Assembly: GCA_022592435.1 (NCBI GenBank)
Contig: JABYQS010000391.1
Span: 1 to 25,453, forward strand
Length of the DNA: 25,453 nucleotides
Direction: 5' to 3'
Source: Cerioporus squamosus
Taxonomy: Eukaryota > Basidiomycota > Agaricomycetes > Polyporales > Polyporaceae
Below the pieces are notes generated by a model. It was not told where the DNA came from. It saw only the letters and a list, made by a program, of their open reading frames with translations, and ran no database searches. A program made the translations under genes and the position numbers. How positions within the stretch are numbered: the first letter of the stretch is position 1; each line of letters starts with the position of its first letter. Below, one piece after another: positions 1-9,700 of the stretch.

Positions 1-289
1 AGCGGAGGCCAGATGGTGCGCGTCGCCTTCGCTCTGAGCACGTATGGCTCGTCTCCACACCTCCTCATCCTCGATGAGCCGACGAACCACCTCGACTATC
101 TGACGACCGAGCTCTGATTGAGGCACTGAAGGAGTACTCTGGAGGTGTCGTCGTTGTGTCACACGACCAGTTCTTCGTGTCCGAAGTTGCGGAGGAAGTA
201 TACGCGGTGAAGAAGGGAAGCTCGTGTACCTGGAGGCAGGAATGGAGGAATACGTGAAGTCATGTCGGAAGAGAGGACGAACGAGATGA
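1..289 (+). pseudogene. ABC-F ATPase 3' remnant, frameshifted and truncated by window edge
   Basis: From base 1 the frame reads an ABC signature (SGGQ), then Walker B with LILDEPTNHLD, the hallmark of ABC-F proteins (Gcn20/ABCF3-like, soluble ribosome-associated ATPases without membrane segments). The frame hits TGA at 115-117. Shifting by one base at about 110 gives EALIEALKEYSGGVVVVSHD, including the switch histidine (H-loop), and a second one-base shift at about 215 is needed to continue through KLVYLEAGMEEYVK to a stop at 287-289. Both lesions look like the loss of one G from a short G run. The 5' part of the gene lies outside the window. Family assignment is firm. Whether it is a true pseudogene or carries assembly indels cannot be decided here; the intact neighbouring eL20 gene argues against uniformly poor sequence. 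Confidence 0.75.
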
Positions 290-330
290 CGCATGAGGCT
301 GGGCTATCTCCGGTGAGATGCAGCACATAA

Positions 331-1155
331 GTACTCGTACGTCGTACGGAGGTGGTTGGTGCGGAGGTGATAGATGTCTGTCCATGTCTGTTGGTGTCAA
401 GATCGAATAGATATATTCACATGCTCAACAGAGCACCTTTACGTTGTATGCTGCAGCTAAAAGACCTGAGGCGGGCACGATCAGTACTACTGGACATGTG
501 CCGTAAATCGGGATGTGAGGGCTTATACCAGGTAGCGCACCATCATTCAGTACACTCCGGTGATTCAGGCATGCCCATGCTTGCTCTTGCATCGCATGCT
601 TGACAAGCACGACCACGGGTCCGGTCGCGTTGCTCAAAATGATGCGTAGTTGAGAGGATAGAGCTGAGAGGATAACCATGCTATGTAGCAGTCGTACCGA
701 GTCGGTCCCGGGCGGACATGTGAGAGGCAATCTCCCGTTTTCATACTAAGATAACTTGTTCATTGGGGTAATCCTGGGACCTGGGCAGGTCGTACAAGAG
801 TGAAGCGGAGGTCGGGTGGTTGTCGCGGCGCGGAGACAAGTGAGGCGAAGCGCCCAACGCAGCCTGGCGCTTGTGCCACAAATTGAGACTCCGGCAAAGT
901 CAGCAAACTCTATCGCCACAACGCCCGGGAGCAGCGAAAGTATCGAGGCCGTCAACGCCAACGCCAACGCCAACACTTCAAGGGTAAGCCGGTCTCTCTT
1001 CAAAGTGAGTATCTGCTGCCGCTGCACGCCTTCTGGGACCTCTATGCTGCTTCTCCATGCCGAAACTCTGCAACAATCGCTGGATTCGACGCTGGATGGC
1101 TTCCCAACCCTCTGGATGACGAATTTTGCGCTCATACTCTTGCACCTACTACCAG
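331..1155. other. Region upstream of eL20, no gene recognised
   Basis: I see no gene with recognisable domains. A short tandem repeat of CAACGC (three full copies plus CAAC) lies at 953-974. Possible 5' splice sites GTAAGC (984) and GTGAGT (1005) precede the CTACCAG that directly abuts the eL20 start codon at 1156, so the 3' part may be an intron in the eL20 5' UTR or an intron after a tiny upstream exon. A frame open from 887 onward reads into the eL20 exon out of frame and resembles no family I know. Confidence 0.4.
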
Positions 1156-1906
1156 ATGTCCTTCAACGAGTACCAGGTCGTTGGCCGCCACTTGCCCTCG
1201 GAGCATGAGCCCACCCCCAAGATCTACCGTATGCGCATTTTTGCGCCCAACGAAGTCGTCGCCAAGTCGCGCTTTTGGTACTTCCTGAGGTATGTCATAT
1301 GCCGAAACTCTGCCCTTTCTTGCGCAAGCCCCGCTCCCCTCTTCCGCCGTTCGATGCTCAAATCTTGCTCAGGCAATTGAAGAAGGTCAAGAAAGCCAGT
1401 GGTGAGATCATTGGCGTCAACGTCGTGTGTATCATTCCCTTGCAGCCGTTCAAGTGGCAGGCGGAGTAGGGACTAATCGCCGTCATTGCGACGTGCACCT
1501 CTAGATTCATGAGAAGAAGCCCTTGAAGATCAAGAACTTCGGCATCTGGCTCCGTTACGACTCTCGTTCCGGAACGCACAACATGTACAAGGAGTTCCGT
1601 GAGCTCAGCCGTGCGGACGCCGTGAAGGCGCTCTACCAGGACATGGCTGCCCGCCACCGCGCGCGTTTCCGGTCGATCCACGTACGTGATGACCCATGCT
1701 ACACCCTGAAGTTGCTTTGCCGGGCAGTTTCGACGGTACTGACAAGTAATATGCAGATCCTCCGTGTTGTCGAGATCGAGAAGACCGACGATATTCGCCG
1801 CCCCTACATCAAGCAGCTCTTGGTGCCCAAGCTCAAGTTCCCCCTCCCCCACCGTGTCACCAAGGTCCGCTCGACCTTCGTTGCGCACAGGCCCTCTACT
1901 TTCTGA
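1156..1906 (+). CDS. RPL20: 60S ribosomal protein eL20 (L18a/L20), four exons
   Basis: This is a structural protein of the cytosolic large ribosomal subunit. Exons are 1156-1289, 1373-1424, 1505-1681 and 1757-1906; introns of 83, 80 and 75 nt start GTATGT, GTGTGT and GTACGT and end in AG. The joined frame is 170 aa, close to yeast L20 (172 aa). Diagnostic stretches are [12 protein letters not shown] near the N-terminus, [19 protein letters not shown] over the first junction, [34 protein letters not shown] over the third junction, and the C-terminal RPSTF. The chosen ATG gives the family's usual N-terminus. It follows a CAG directly, so a 5' UTR intron, or a first exon further upstream, is possible. 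The gene is intact and converges on the endoglucanase gene. Confidence 0.95.
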
Positions 1907-2359
1907 GCTGCATCTCTGTGACCGTTGGGTGGTGGGCATGCCCGGGACCAAAATCATCGTCACCTTGCTATCTCATCACTGTCTTACCCTACATGCATAT
2001 GACGATATGAATGTATGTTGCGCCATGTACTCGTACTGATTCGCGGTGACTCTCATGCACGGGTGTGCAACACCTCCGGTGCAGCTTTAAATTGTCCTCG
2101 ACGCTGCGAGTATACGTTCTGTCTAAGACGTCTTCGTGGTCGTCTTCCGACCTTCATTGTCCTCATTCTGAGGAGCTTTGGGATAGCAGCAATTTGAGAT
2201 AGATCACATCCTCGTGTAAGAACGGCCATTCACTGCGCCCCTCATGGGCATGGCACGTACGCACGAGGTGGACAGGCTACTTGTGAGGGCAACTGCATAT
2301 ATAACATCTATCGGATATGGGGCCTATGAGTACAGGGTGCTCCACCAAATCTCGGCCTT
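1907..2359. other. Convergent intergenic region
   Basis: This holds the 3' ends of eL20 (+) and of the endoglucanase gene (-). Small open frames here show no recognisable protein and I see no clear polyadenylation motif. Nothing else is supported. Confidence 0.5.
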
Positions 2360-3089
2360 TTACTTCCGCGCATTCGGCGCAAGGCAGGAAGAAACAAGTG
2401 AAGTATCGATCCACTGGCCGTTGCTGTAGGTTGGGACTTCACCAAGGGCGTAGCCTTGGTAGAAGTTGCCTGCCGCCCAGCCGACGTACCCCAAGAAGAC
2501 TAGCAAAGAAGCTGGTTAGCGAGCACGCATAGCTCGGTCATTAAGATGATACGCACCATCGGAGTTGGCATTTTGGAACGCGACTTGCTCGCACATGAAC
2601 TGCTGGCAAGATGCAACGTTGCCTCCGCCAGTCTCGGTGTTGAATGCCTGACGGCCATTGCAGCGGAGCCACTCAGCGAGCGGGGCCCATGCGTTGTCGA
2701 TGTTGTTGGTCACGCATTCCTCGTGCGTTCCCCTATTGAGTCGATACATGAGTACCTTGGGGAGAAGCTGGGTGCTACGGGAAGACGTACGAGTTGTCGG
2801 AGTCAAGGTACTTGTGAACGTCGAAGACGAGGTTCGTGGTGCTGCCGTCGGGGTTCGTGACCTTCATGAGTGCGGGCCCGGAGCCGTTCGAGATGAAGGT
2901 CTCGGCGGAGGTCCAGTTGTTTCCGGGGAGCAAGATTATCTGCGAAGTCGCTCTGACGGAGTCTGTCAGGATGCTGGGCCGCCCTTCCCAGTGTGGAAGA
3001 CTTACCCGGCCTTACGGATTGCAGTAACTGCGGCTTGAACACTCTCAGCCCAGAGGTTGATGTCGGGGACGTCGTGCGGCTCGTTCATG
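2360..3089 (-). CDS. GH5 endoglucanase, exons 6-9 (C-terminal half of a gene split by a LINE)
   Basis: This is the 3' half of the gene that begins at 16976. Exons, in gene order, are 3089-3006, 2952-2791, 2732-2557 and 2499-2360; introns are 53, 58 and 57 nt. Exon 6 opens with the GH5 acid/base motif MNEPHD (E234 of the joined protein). Exon 8 carries the nucleophile motif NTETGGGN (E346), preceded by THEECVTNNID as in Trichoderma EG2-type cellulases. Exon 9 ends with YVGWAAGNFYQGY and LVSSCLAPNARK, then TAA. Phase across the interrupted intron is exact: GT at the end of exon 5 plus C at the start of exon 6 gives valine, restoring FGVMNEPHD. The complete product is 417 aa, the normal size for CBM1-GH5 endoglucanases. 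No stop or frameshift is present. Confidence 0.93.
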
Positions 3090-3141
3090 CTACCAGTTGC
3101 CGTCAGAGGCAAACCCTTCACAATGATGGTAACAAGCTCAC
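3090..3141 (-). other. Ancestral 3' portion of GH5 intron 5
   Basis: Without the inserted element, the intron would be only 52 nt, starting GTGAGC at 3141 and ending GTAG at 3090, like the gene's other introns (53-64 nt). The GTGAGC donor lies inside the duplicated target site, so it now occurs twice, here and at 16054. The present intron would run from 16054 to 3090, about 12,965 nt. Confidence 0.85.
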
Positions 3142-3144
3142 ACT
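3131..3144. repeat. Target-site duplication, left copy
   Basis: AACAAGCTCACACT at 3131-3144 is repeated exactly at 16044-16057, just after the poly(A) tract. The first AA of the right copy cannot be told from the tail, so the duplication is 12-14 bp. It is the expected footprint of target-primed reverse transcription and fixes the element's 5' end at about 3145. Confidence 0.95.
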
Positions 3145-3185
3145 GGGGCTCCTCTTCCTACAACCACCATCACGGTGCGTTCTTC

Positions 3186-3224
3186 CCACGGTCCCTGGCT
3201 CCTAGGAGCAGCCATACCGTGGGC
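3186..3224 (+). repeat. Hairpin near the LINE 5' end
   Basis: CCCACGGT (3186-3193) pairs perfectly with ACCGTGGG (3217-3224). The interval contains the self-complementary GCTCCTAGGAGC (3199-3210). The structure starts about 41 nt from the 5' end of the element, where LINE leaders can carry promoter sites or self-cleaving ribozymes. I could not fit it to an HDV-type fold. Confidence 0.6.
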
Positions 3225-3333
3225 CTGTATGCAATGACGAACGACGTCTGCGATATCTGTACGAAACAGAAGGACGAGTGAGGCCCCGAGACGACACACA
3301 ACGCGACTAGTTGTGAGCGAGCGTAATGCTCCA

Positions 3334-3351
3334 CAAGAGACTAGTCTCTTG
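3334..3351. repeat. 18-bp perfect palindrome in the LINE leader
   Basis: CAAGAGACTAGTCTCTTG reads the same on both strands. It could be a dimeric transcription-factor site or an RNA hairpin. Function is inference only. Confidence 0.6.
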
Positions 3352-4036
3352 AAGCCTACGGGCGTCTGCACCTTTCGAGGGCACTCTCGCCTCTAGCGGC
3401 GCGGCCAGTACGGCCTGTTCTGAGTCGCAGAACCAAGCTCTCCAATGGACCAGAGGAGAACGATTTTTGCGCAACCCGGAAAGCATGGTTGAGGTGCCAG
3501 CAGAGCAAAAATTGAACGCCCTAATCCGGACGGTCCCTGACGATCGCCCGAGACCGCCGGGGGCAGTGCCTGTGACGCCCTGGGCCAGAACTCGAACTCG
3601 CGTGCGGCCATGCGACCCCACCACGTGGCCCCACGCGACAAGGGCCCACGAGACGCAGTATGCGTGCCGCGAGACTTAGGACGAGGGCCACAACGGACAC
3701 ACCCGACGACCAACCATGCTCACTCAACGGGAGTATAAATCTAACTTGGGACGGGCCTCGTTCACAGGATGGGCCCGAGTATAATCGCCGGAACATAGAA
3801 AGTGTACGCACGAGCAGGCACGACATGCGTGAGGACTGATCACATGTCCCTGTATCAAGAATAAAAGGTCATGACATACAGATGGTACGCTGGGGGCAGG
3901 CCCCCTCCCCACCCACCGCTCGTACCTGCAACAAGGCCAGGAGCCACCGAGCACTACACTCACTATCCAAATAAGCCGCCACGGCAGCGGCCGAACGCCT
4001 ACTCGCTTACCCTCCTTCTGACGCTTGCACCCTCAC

Positions 4037-4043
4037 TATAAAA
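4037..4043 (+). promoter_or_regulatory. TATA-box-like sequence upstream of the 237-aa ORF
   Basis: TATAAAA, within CACTATAAAACC, stands 60 nt ahead of the ATG at 4103, a plausible spacing for a fungal promoter. If used, transcription would start inside the element and would not regenerate its first 0.9 kb. Position and motif are seen; use is inferred. Confidence 0.4.
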
Positions 4044-4102
4044 CCAAGCAACCGAGCAATACTATTCGCACGATACGGCCACGTCAGCGACCCTCTCCCC
4101 CA

Positions 4103-4816
4103 ATGACCACAATAACCAACCGCGAGCGAGTCGAGAGAAGGGCAAGGAGAGCCCAAGTGCCACCTTCTGCACTCCCCAACCCTTCCACACTCACCACACA
4201 CCCCACGCCACCTACTCCCAAGCTCGCGCCACGCGCGAACACACGAACAACACCACAGACCATCCCACCACCCAACCCAGCCCAGCCCCTCATCCTACTC
4301 GCGAAGTGGACGGGGCTCGGGCACCCTAGCCCCAAAATCTACGCCCACGAGAAGGGACGACACAAATACAGACTTGTAGTCTGGCCGACGGAGCCTATCA
4401 CAACTGGCAAGAGGGTCAAAATACTAGCCCTGTCACCGATTGTGCACCACGTACCGAAGGTCCCGCCGAACCAGTATGACACACGCGATCCGCACGTCGT
4501 AGGACGGGTGATAGAGGTGAAGCGTGGGGTGAAACGAATGAAGATGGGCAGAGAGGTGGTAATGACGATAATCCATGTTGAGAACGAGTGTATGGACAAC
4601 ATGGTGGAAGGAGTAGAACTGGAGATGCCTGCAGGAAGCGAGGAGTCGATCCTGCCAGAGCGACGAGGCAGAAAGCGGAGGCGGGGCTCCAACACGGAGA
4701 CAGTAACGGAAGGGATTGAGCCTGAGCTTCTAGCGAGCGTTAGACCATGGCCGATAGACCCCGAGCTGGAATGTAGAGGTGCGAAGTGTAGGCTCGGAAG
4801 GCCGTACGTACCATGA
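4103..4816 (+). CDS. Unknown 237-aa protein encoded in the LINE 5' region
   Basis: I do not recognise this protein. The frame is open from 4025 but the first true ATG is at 4103, in a favourable CCCCCAATG context 60 nt after a TATA-like box. The N-terminal third (about residues 1-65) is basic and rich in P and T. A middle region of about 110 residues looks like a folded beta-rich domain: it starts LILLAKWTGLGHPSPKIY and includes KYRLVVWPTEP and VVGRVIEVKRG. The C-terminal part has a basic RRGRKRRRG patch that could be a nuclear localisation or nucleic-acid-binding signal. It lacks RT, endonuclease or zinc-knuckle motifs. As part of the element it may be an accessory protein upstream of gag, or a captured host segment. 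An overlapping minus-strand frame (4339-4833) looks like a shadow. Confidence 0.55.
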   Translation: MTTITNRERVERRARRAQVPPSALPNPSTLTTHPTPPTPKLAPRANTRTTPQTIPPPNPAQPLILLAKWTGLGHPSPKIYAHEKGRHKYRLVVWPTEPITTGKRVKILALSPIVHHVPKVPPNQYDTRDPHVVGRVIEVKRGVKRMKMGREVVMTIIHVENECMDNMVEGVELEMPAGSEESILPERRGRKRRRGSNTETVTEGIEPELLASVRPWPIDPELECRGAKCRLGRPYVP

Positions 4817-6789
4817 TGGAACATAGCAGACATATGACACCACGGCGAACACTAGAATCATCGACGGAACAAGCTACGATCTGATAACGGGCCGAATCAG
4901 AACGGAGCAGAAGCGGAAAGAACACACGCACATGGACTATGGGGACCACATGAGACGAGAGCGCGATAGAAGCCCGACGACTGGGAATGAAAGTACAAGA
5001 AAGGACGCGGAACGAAGCACACGGACGGGCGAGCATACGTAACTCGCCAACAAGAAGGGAATGAACGCGAAGATGCAAGGACACCTAGGCAAAGACTCTG
5101 GAACAGTCAAGGATCAGCGAGAAATGACGAAGAACGGGACGCGAAGGAGCACGCACGTAAGGAGCACCACATCGAGTGCAGGACGGTAGTCGGGGAGACG
5201 TCGGCCGGCAAAGGGCCCCGACCGAGACGTATGCTAAAAAGGCCCACGGGATGAGCAAGATGGATGCGCGACTACGAGGAATGTCGAGCGGACGCGAAAG
5301 CGATTTCTAACGAGCGAAGATCAAGAAGTACGAAGACGATGTAACTCGACACCTAGCGGTAAACGGCCGGGAAATGAGTAGGGCGCGCGAAGACGAGATA
5401 TAGCGATCGGACATAAGATGGACTCACGAGAGGCGGGAACGAAGGTTTGAGCTGCAGACTACCCTAAACCAAGCAAAGCAGCTGGAGGTCACGCGTGAAT
5501 ACGAGGGACGAAAGGAGCAAAGAGACGCATACATACAAGATGCGCGAAGAGGAAATGGGAAGAGCAGCCCACGCGCGACGTGCGAGCACTCAGGAGCTCC
5601 GACCTATCTGACATAGAGTGGAAAGGCCGCCACATGAAACGCGAGCTTAGCAAGAATTGACCTACTGCGAAGGCACTGAGGGCCTGAATACCCATCTCCA
5701 GACGCGATAATCGAGAGATGGTCCTGCAAACCCGAAAACGAAACTCAGTAGGCAGCTAAACGTGCGGAGGAACTCGAGGAAACGACCATCGGAGAAGCGA
5801 CTCCGGACTAAACGGCCCGCGCGCGACTTCCAAACACATGAGTGAGCACGGGGAAGGAAGGAAGGATGAGGACGGACGAAGCAAACAGACAGCACAATCC
5901 CGAACAAGAAACAAATGCTAAAGCTTACAAGAGGGAGTAAAGCTGACAGTAGAAGCTGCGAAGGAAGACAAATCAGAACGACTACGCGAGGGAGCGAGGA
6001 AGTACGCACAGGCGGCTGAGTGGAAACAAACGAACCGCGGCGACATTAGTACTTCCTGACGCCCGGAGGTGGAATATATAGAGCGACGGCGAAGCTCGAA
6101 GAGGAGCTCCTGTCCCAGGGCAGAACGGCCGATGAACGAGCAGGTGCCTGGTGACTGGTGAATGTGCGATCCCTGGCGAACTGAATGATGTTGAAAGCGC
6201 AACACTGGAAAATGGATAAGGAAACAAGGAAGTAAGAACGGCGGACAGCGGAGACGAGTAGCAGAGACGCACAGCCGACCTGCGAGTAGCAAGAATACGG
6301 TCGGCGAACCAATGAGACGAAGGAACAAGACACGAGCTGGTGAAAGCGAGGAGGAACTGAGTAGGAGAAGGGCGCTGTCTGCTCGAAACGGAAAAAAGGG
6401 CGTAGACGCCGTGAGCAAACAACCGCGAGTAACGCGTATGCCGAATGCCGGTGCCAAACTGTCCCAAAAACGGAAAAAGGGCACGCCCCAACGCGCTGAA
6501 GCGAGAAGTGTCGCTCTCCTGACGCCGACTAACCACTGGCGACTAGACGACCTGGCAACCTGCCACTCAAGCACTGGAACTGACGCGTCCTGGAAGCGGA
6601 GGCCGACGATGGAAGGCTGGAGAGCGGTGGCAGCGGTCTCGACGCTGGAGGATTAACGAGTACGGGGACTTAGGAAAGGGCTACTGGCAAAGGCGTACAC
6701 GTAGCTCCTCGCGAACTCCCTGCTTACTCTTCTGCTGCTCTCGCGCTCCAACTCGCCCTCGTATCTGATATTCCAGGCTAGCTATCGAT
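4817..6789 (+). other. Purine-rich degenerate region of the LINE with coiled-coil-like fragments
   Basis: About 2 kb with no long sense frame. The plus strand is rich in A and G, which makes long but unconvincing minus-strand frames (for example 5918-6574). Several sense stretches read as charged helical protein between stops: a frame from about 5251 gives around 130 codons with two internal stops, containing FELQTTLNQAKQLEVTREYE; near 5945 TVEAAKEDKSERLREGARKY; near 6090 AKLEEELLSQGRTADERAG. The longest sense ORF is 6312-6656 (114 aa, strongly basic). The end (about 6690-6789) is pyrimidine-rich and leads to the ORF1 ATG like a fungal promoter or 5' UTR. It may be a decayed coding segment now carried as leader RNA. 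Confidence 0.5.
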
Positions 6790-9700
6790 ATGTCTACTCC
6801 TACGCCTACGGTCCCCGACTCCCAGCAAACACTGGTAGACGACCGAGTCCTCGACCGCACCCCAAACGGTGCTCGTATCCTTGTACACGCGACGCCGGAG
6901 TCCGGACCCATGGAAGACATCCCTGTCGCCTCGGACGACGAGGACACCACGGTCGCAAACGGCTCATCTCCTGTCCACCCGCCGGGCCTTCCCATTCCCC
7001 CGCACCTCCTGCTGCAAACACTCAGCCCCGAAGAGCTCCAGCAGTACGTCGCCAACGTAACGATCCCACCGCCGTCCAACCAGCTCCAGCCGCACACGAC
7101 TGCGCCGCCCATGACGAACATGCCGGCAACCCAGATACATCCCCCGCCTCCGCTGCTGGGCAACCCTCTGTTAGCGCAATGGCAAACTCCGGTGCCAGTC
7201 CATGTCCCGCTGCCGCTGCAGCGCGAGGCGCTGGCGGACGTCAACGTGAACATCCAGACGGAGATGCAGGGCAGGCAGGATGTTGAAGGGATGCGCGCGC
7301 AGATCCTTCAGGCTATCCTGGAGGACAAGGATGTCCGAACGGATACGAGCACAGGAAGCTTCTCGGTAAGCGAGTGACTCTTTCAAGTCGGAATGCGACT
7401 AACGGCGACTAGCCGACCCAAAACCCTCCGTCTGCGACGACCTCGCCCCTACCACCCAGCTCCCTCGAGTCCTCGATCACCCCACGACCTGACGACTCCT
7501 CTCCGAGAGACCTGGACCTGAACATCCCCCATCTCGTCAGACTCTACAAAGGCGACGAAGGTGACGCAGGCGAGAACACAGGACCCACAAAATTGGAGCG
7601 CCGAGCTCTCGCGGAGGACGAGCACCTCAAACAACAGGTACGCGCCCAGGCTAGCCGCCGTTCGAGAACGGCGGATAGTAATGACTTATACTGGCGACAT
7701 GTTGAATCACCGTACTACACTCAGGACGAGGCGACCCAGCCCCGGAACCAGAATCCCCTGACGCAGAGCCAGACGTACCGTGGTGAGCACCTGGCCGACG
7801 CTCCCGTTCTGAACAGTGCCCGAAATAATAAAAAGCGCTCCTGGGCTGGCTCGCCGCACCCGGAGGACATGCAACGGCGACTCAGCCGACTACGCATGAC
7901 GGGCACGACGCCTGCCCTAAGAAGTCTGCGAGCGCTGCCAAGAAGTCCCTCCTCCGCCTCTAACCCGTGGGATAGCGAGCAGAGGAGAAGGGGAGACTAT
8001 GTTGATGTGGGGAACACCTTCTTGCCTGTAGCGAGCTCCACGCCTTCGGCGACTACTGTACTACCTGACGACCAGACCCCGCCCCCCTTCGTGAATACGT
8101 CAGGGCAACCGCCCACTCCTCACTACGTAGACGACAGCGGCGAGTCGCCCACGCGTATGGAGTCAATGAGTCGACACGCCTCGTCTACCGAACAACGCGT
8201 ACATCGCCAGGAACACCACCACCCGATGGAGGTTGACCCTGAATCCGGACGCGATGATGACGAGAGCCCGGATCCGAGGTCCCCAGTCAGACCTGCTCGC
8301 GGCAAAGGCAAAGCCCGTGCGACGACTGTAGAGGATGAGGAGAACGATCCCCAACTCGGGAACGCGTGCGATGCTGAATGGGACGAAGAAGACATGCTCC
8401 GTGCCCGGCAGCAGAGCCTACGACAGGCCCTGGATGACAGGGCACGGCTCACCTACGGCGAAGGCTACGGGAGCTACGTCGGTTTCGCGGATCCGCGGAC
8501 GTCGGGCACACGAGGATCCCAGACTCTTGGACCGGCAACGGCAGGCCCGTCAGGAAGACGGTCTCTAGGAGAGGAACCGAGAACATCCCTCGGCTTCGAG
8601 ACGAGGGAATGGAGAGTGCCAACCGGAGGGCCGACAAATACCAGGATGGGGAGCATGGAGAGGCACCGTGAACGTTCCGAGTATAGACCCTTTCCTAACA
8701 CGAGAGCCGCGGAGTACGCCGGTAGAAACGGCGCAAGCGGGCGCACAAACGACTACGACAGGGGCGCGCTCATGCAGAGATCCCCTCCGACGCGAGTGGC
8801 TGGCCTCTCGGGCACCGCCCCTCGCCACGCGAATACGGATAGGGGAGCAGGGAGCGCGGGCACGGGAAGAAATCATACCTTGCCTGATCACGCCATACAC
8901 AGCCGCAGGACCGGGAGCACGAGGGAAGCGAGGAACACGGATGCGCGACGCGCTCACCAAAGCCCTACGGACGGCATGGACGAGGACGAGGACGTCGCGC
9001 GTGAAGACGACGAGAACGACCCATGGTGCCAGGTAGAGGACGGAGAGGTAATCCCCACTGCAATTGAGGCGGGCTTCACGAACAGCGACGAACCCACGGA
9101 CCTCCCGACGGGCGGCTTCCCTCGCATCCACAGGGAAGACCCCGAGGCGCGCATCAGAGGAATGGCCGTCGAGTGGATCCAGGAGATCTGGACAGACCCC
9201 CCGCACTCCAGCTTCCTCCTAGACGTCTTTAATTACAGGTACACTGAAGACGAGACCTACAATAGGAGGATCTCGGAACGACTCAGGAACCGAGTCGAAC
9301 AAGCCACCGGCGACAGTAACTTTGACGTAGTGCCACCGGAAGCGGACCCGAGACTCAACGCGCGATCCCGAGACCTCCCTACCACTTGGGCGATCCGAGG
9401 GCTTTCCGCAGCCGGCGTGGCAAACGCACTTCGACGAGGCGTCTGGTCTTTCCACGACATATCGTTCTTTGCTTTCCCAAGGGCGGCGGAACGAACATCT
9501 TGGATCTGTATGCTTGAAGGTTTCCTCGACGGAAACGCGACGAAGATTCGCGCTGCGGTCCTCAGAGCCCTCGCGGAGGAGGATATGAGGGCCTGGCTCG
9601 AGGCTATGGTCGAAACGAACACGGAGTTCCAAGGAACGTCGGTAGCGGACGGTGTGCGAGCCATCATCGCCTCTGTACGAGTAGAGCCGATGCGGATGGG

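Larger units (their letters stand above)
3145..4102 (+). other. LINE 5' leader
   Basis: This is 958 nt between the insertion point (GGGGCTCC...) and the first likely ATG. No convincing coding frame is present on either strand. It holds a hairpin at 3186-3224, an 18-bp palindrome at 3334-3351 and TATA-like sequences near 3733 (GTATAAAT) and at 4037-4043. A B-box-like string on the minus strand near 3590 does not fold as a tRNA arm. Confidence 0.6.

Noticed and set aside
887..1155. Open frame upstream of eL20 that reads fairly protein-like
   Set aside because: It has no recognisable homology, begins after a stop without an ATG, and runs into the eL20 exon in a different frame.
1682..1756. Possible C/D-box snoRNA in eL20 intron 3 (GTGATGA at 1686, CTGA at 1739)
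   Set aside because: The C-like box overlaps the splice donor with only four bases before it, there is no convincing terminal stem, and CTGAC at 1739 is better explained as the branch point.
3145..3230. HDV-like self-cleaving ribozyme at the LINE 5' end
   Set aside because: The GGGGCTC start is suggestive, but I found no matching 3' strand for P1 at the needed distance, so it is not called.
3580..3620. tRNA-like B box on the minus strand (GAGTTCGAGTTCTGG)
   Set aside because: The flanking bases do not form a T-arm stem and no acceptor, D or anticodon arms can be drawn.
5918..6574. Long minus-strand frames of 218 and 184 aa in the LINE 5' region
   Set aside because: They are rich in S, L, F and R because the opposite strand is purine-rich; they overlap each other in different frames and show no domain.
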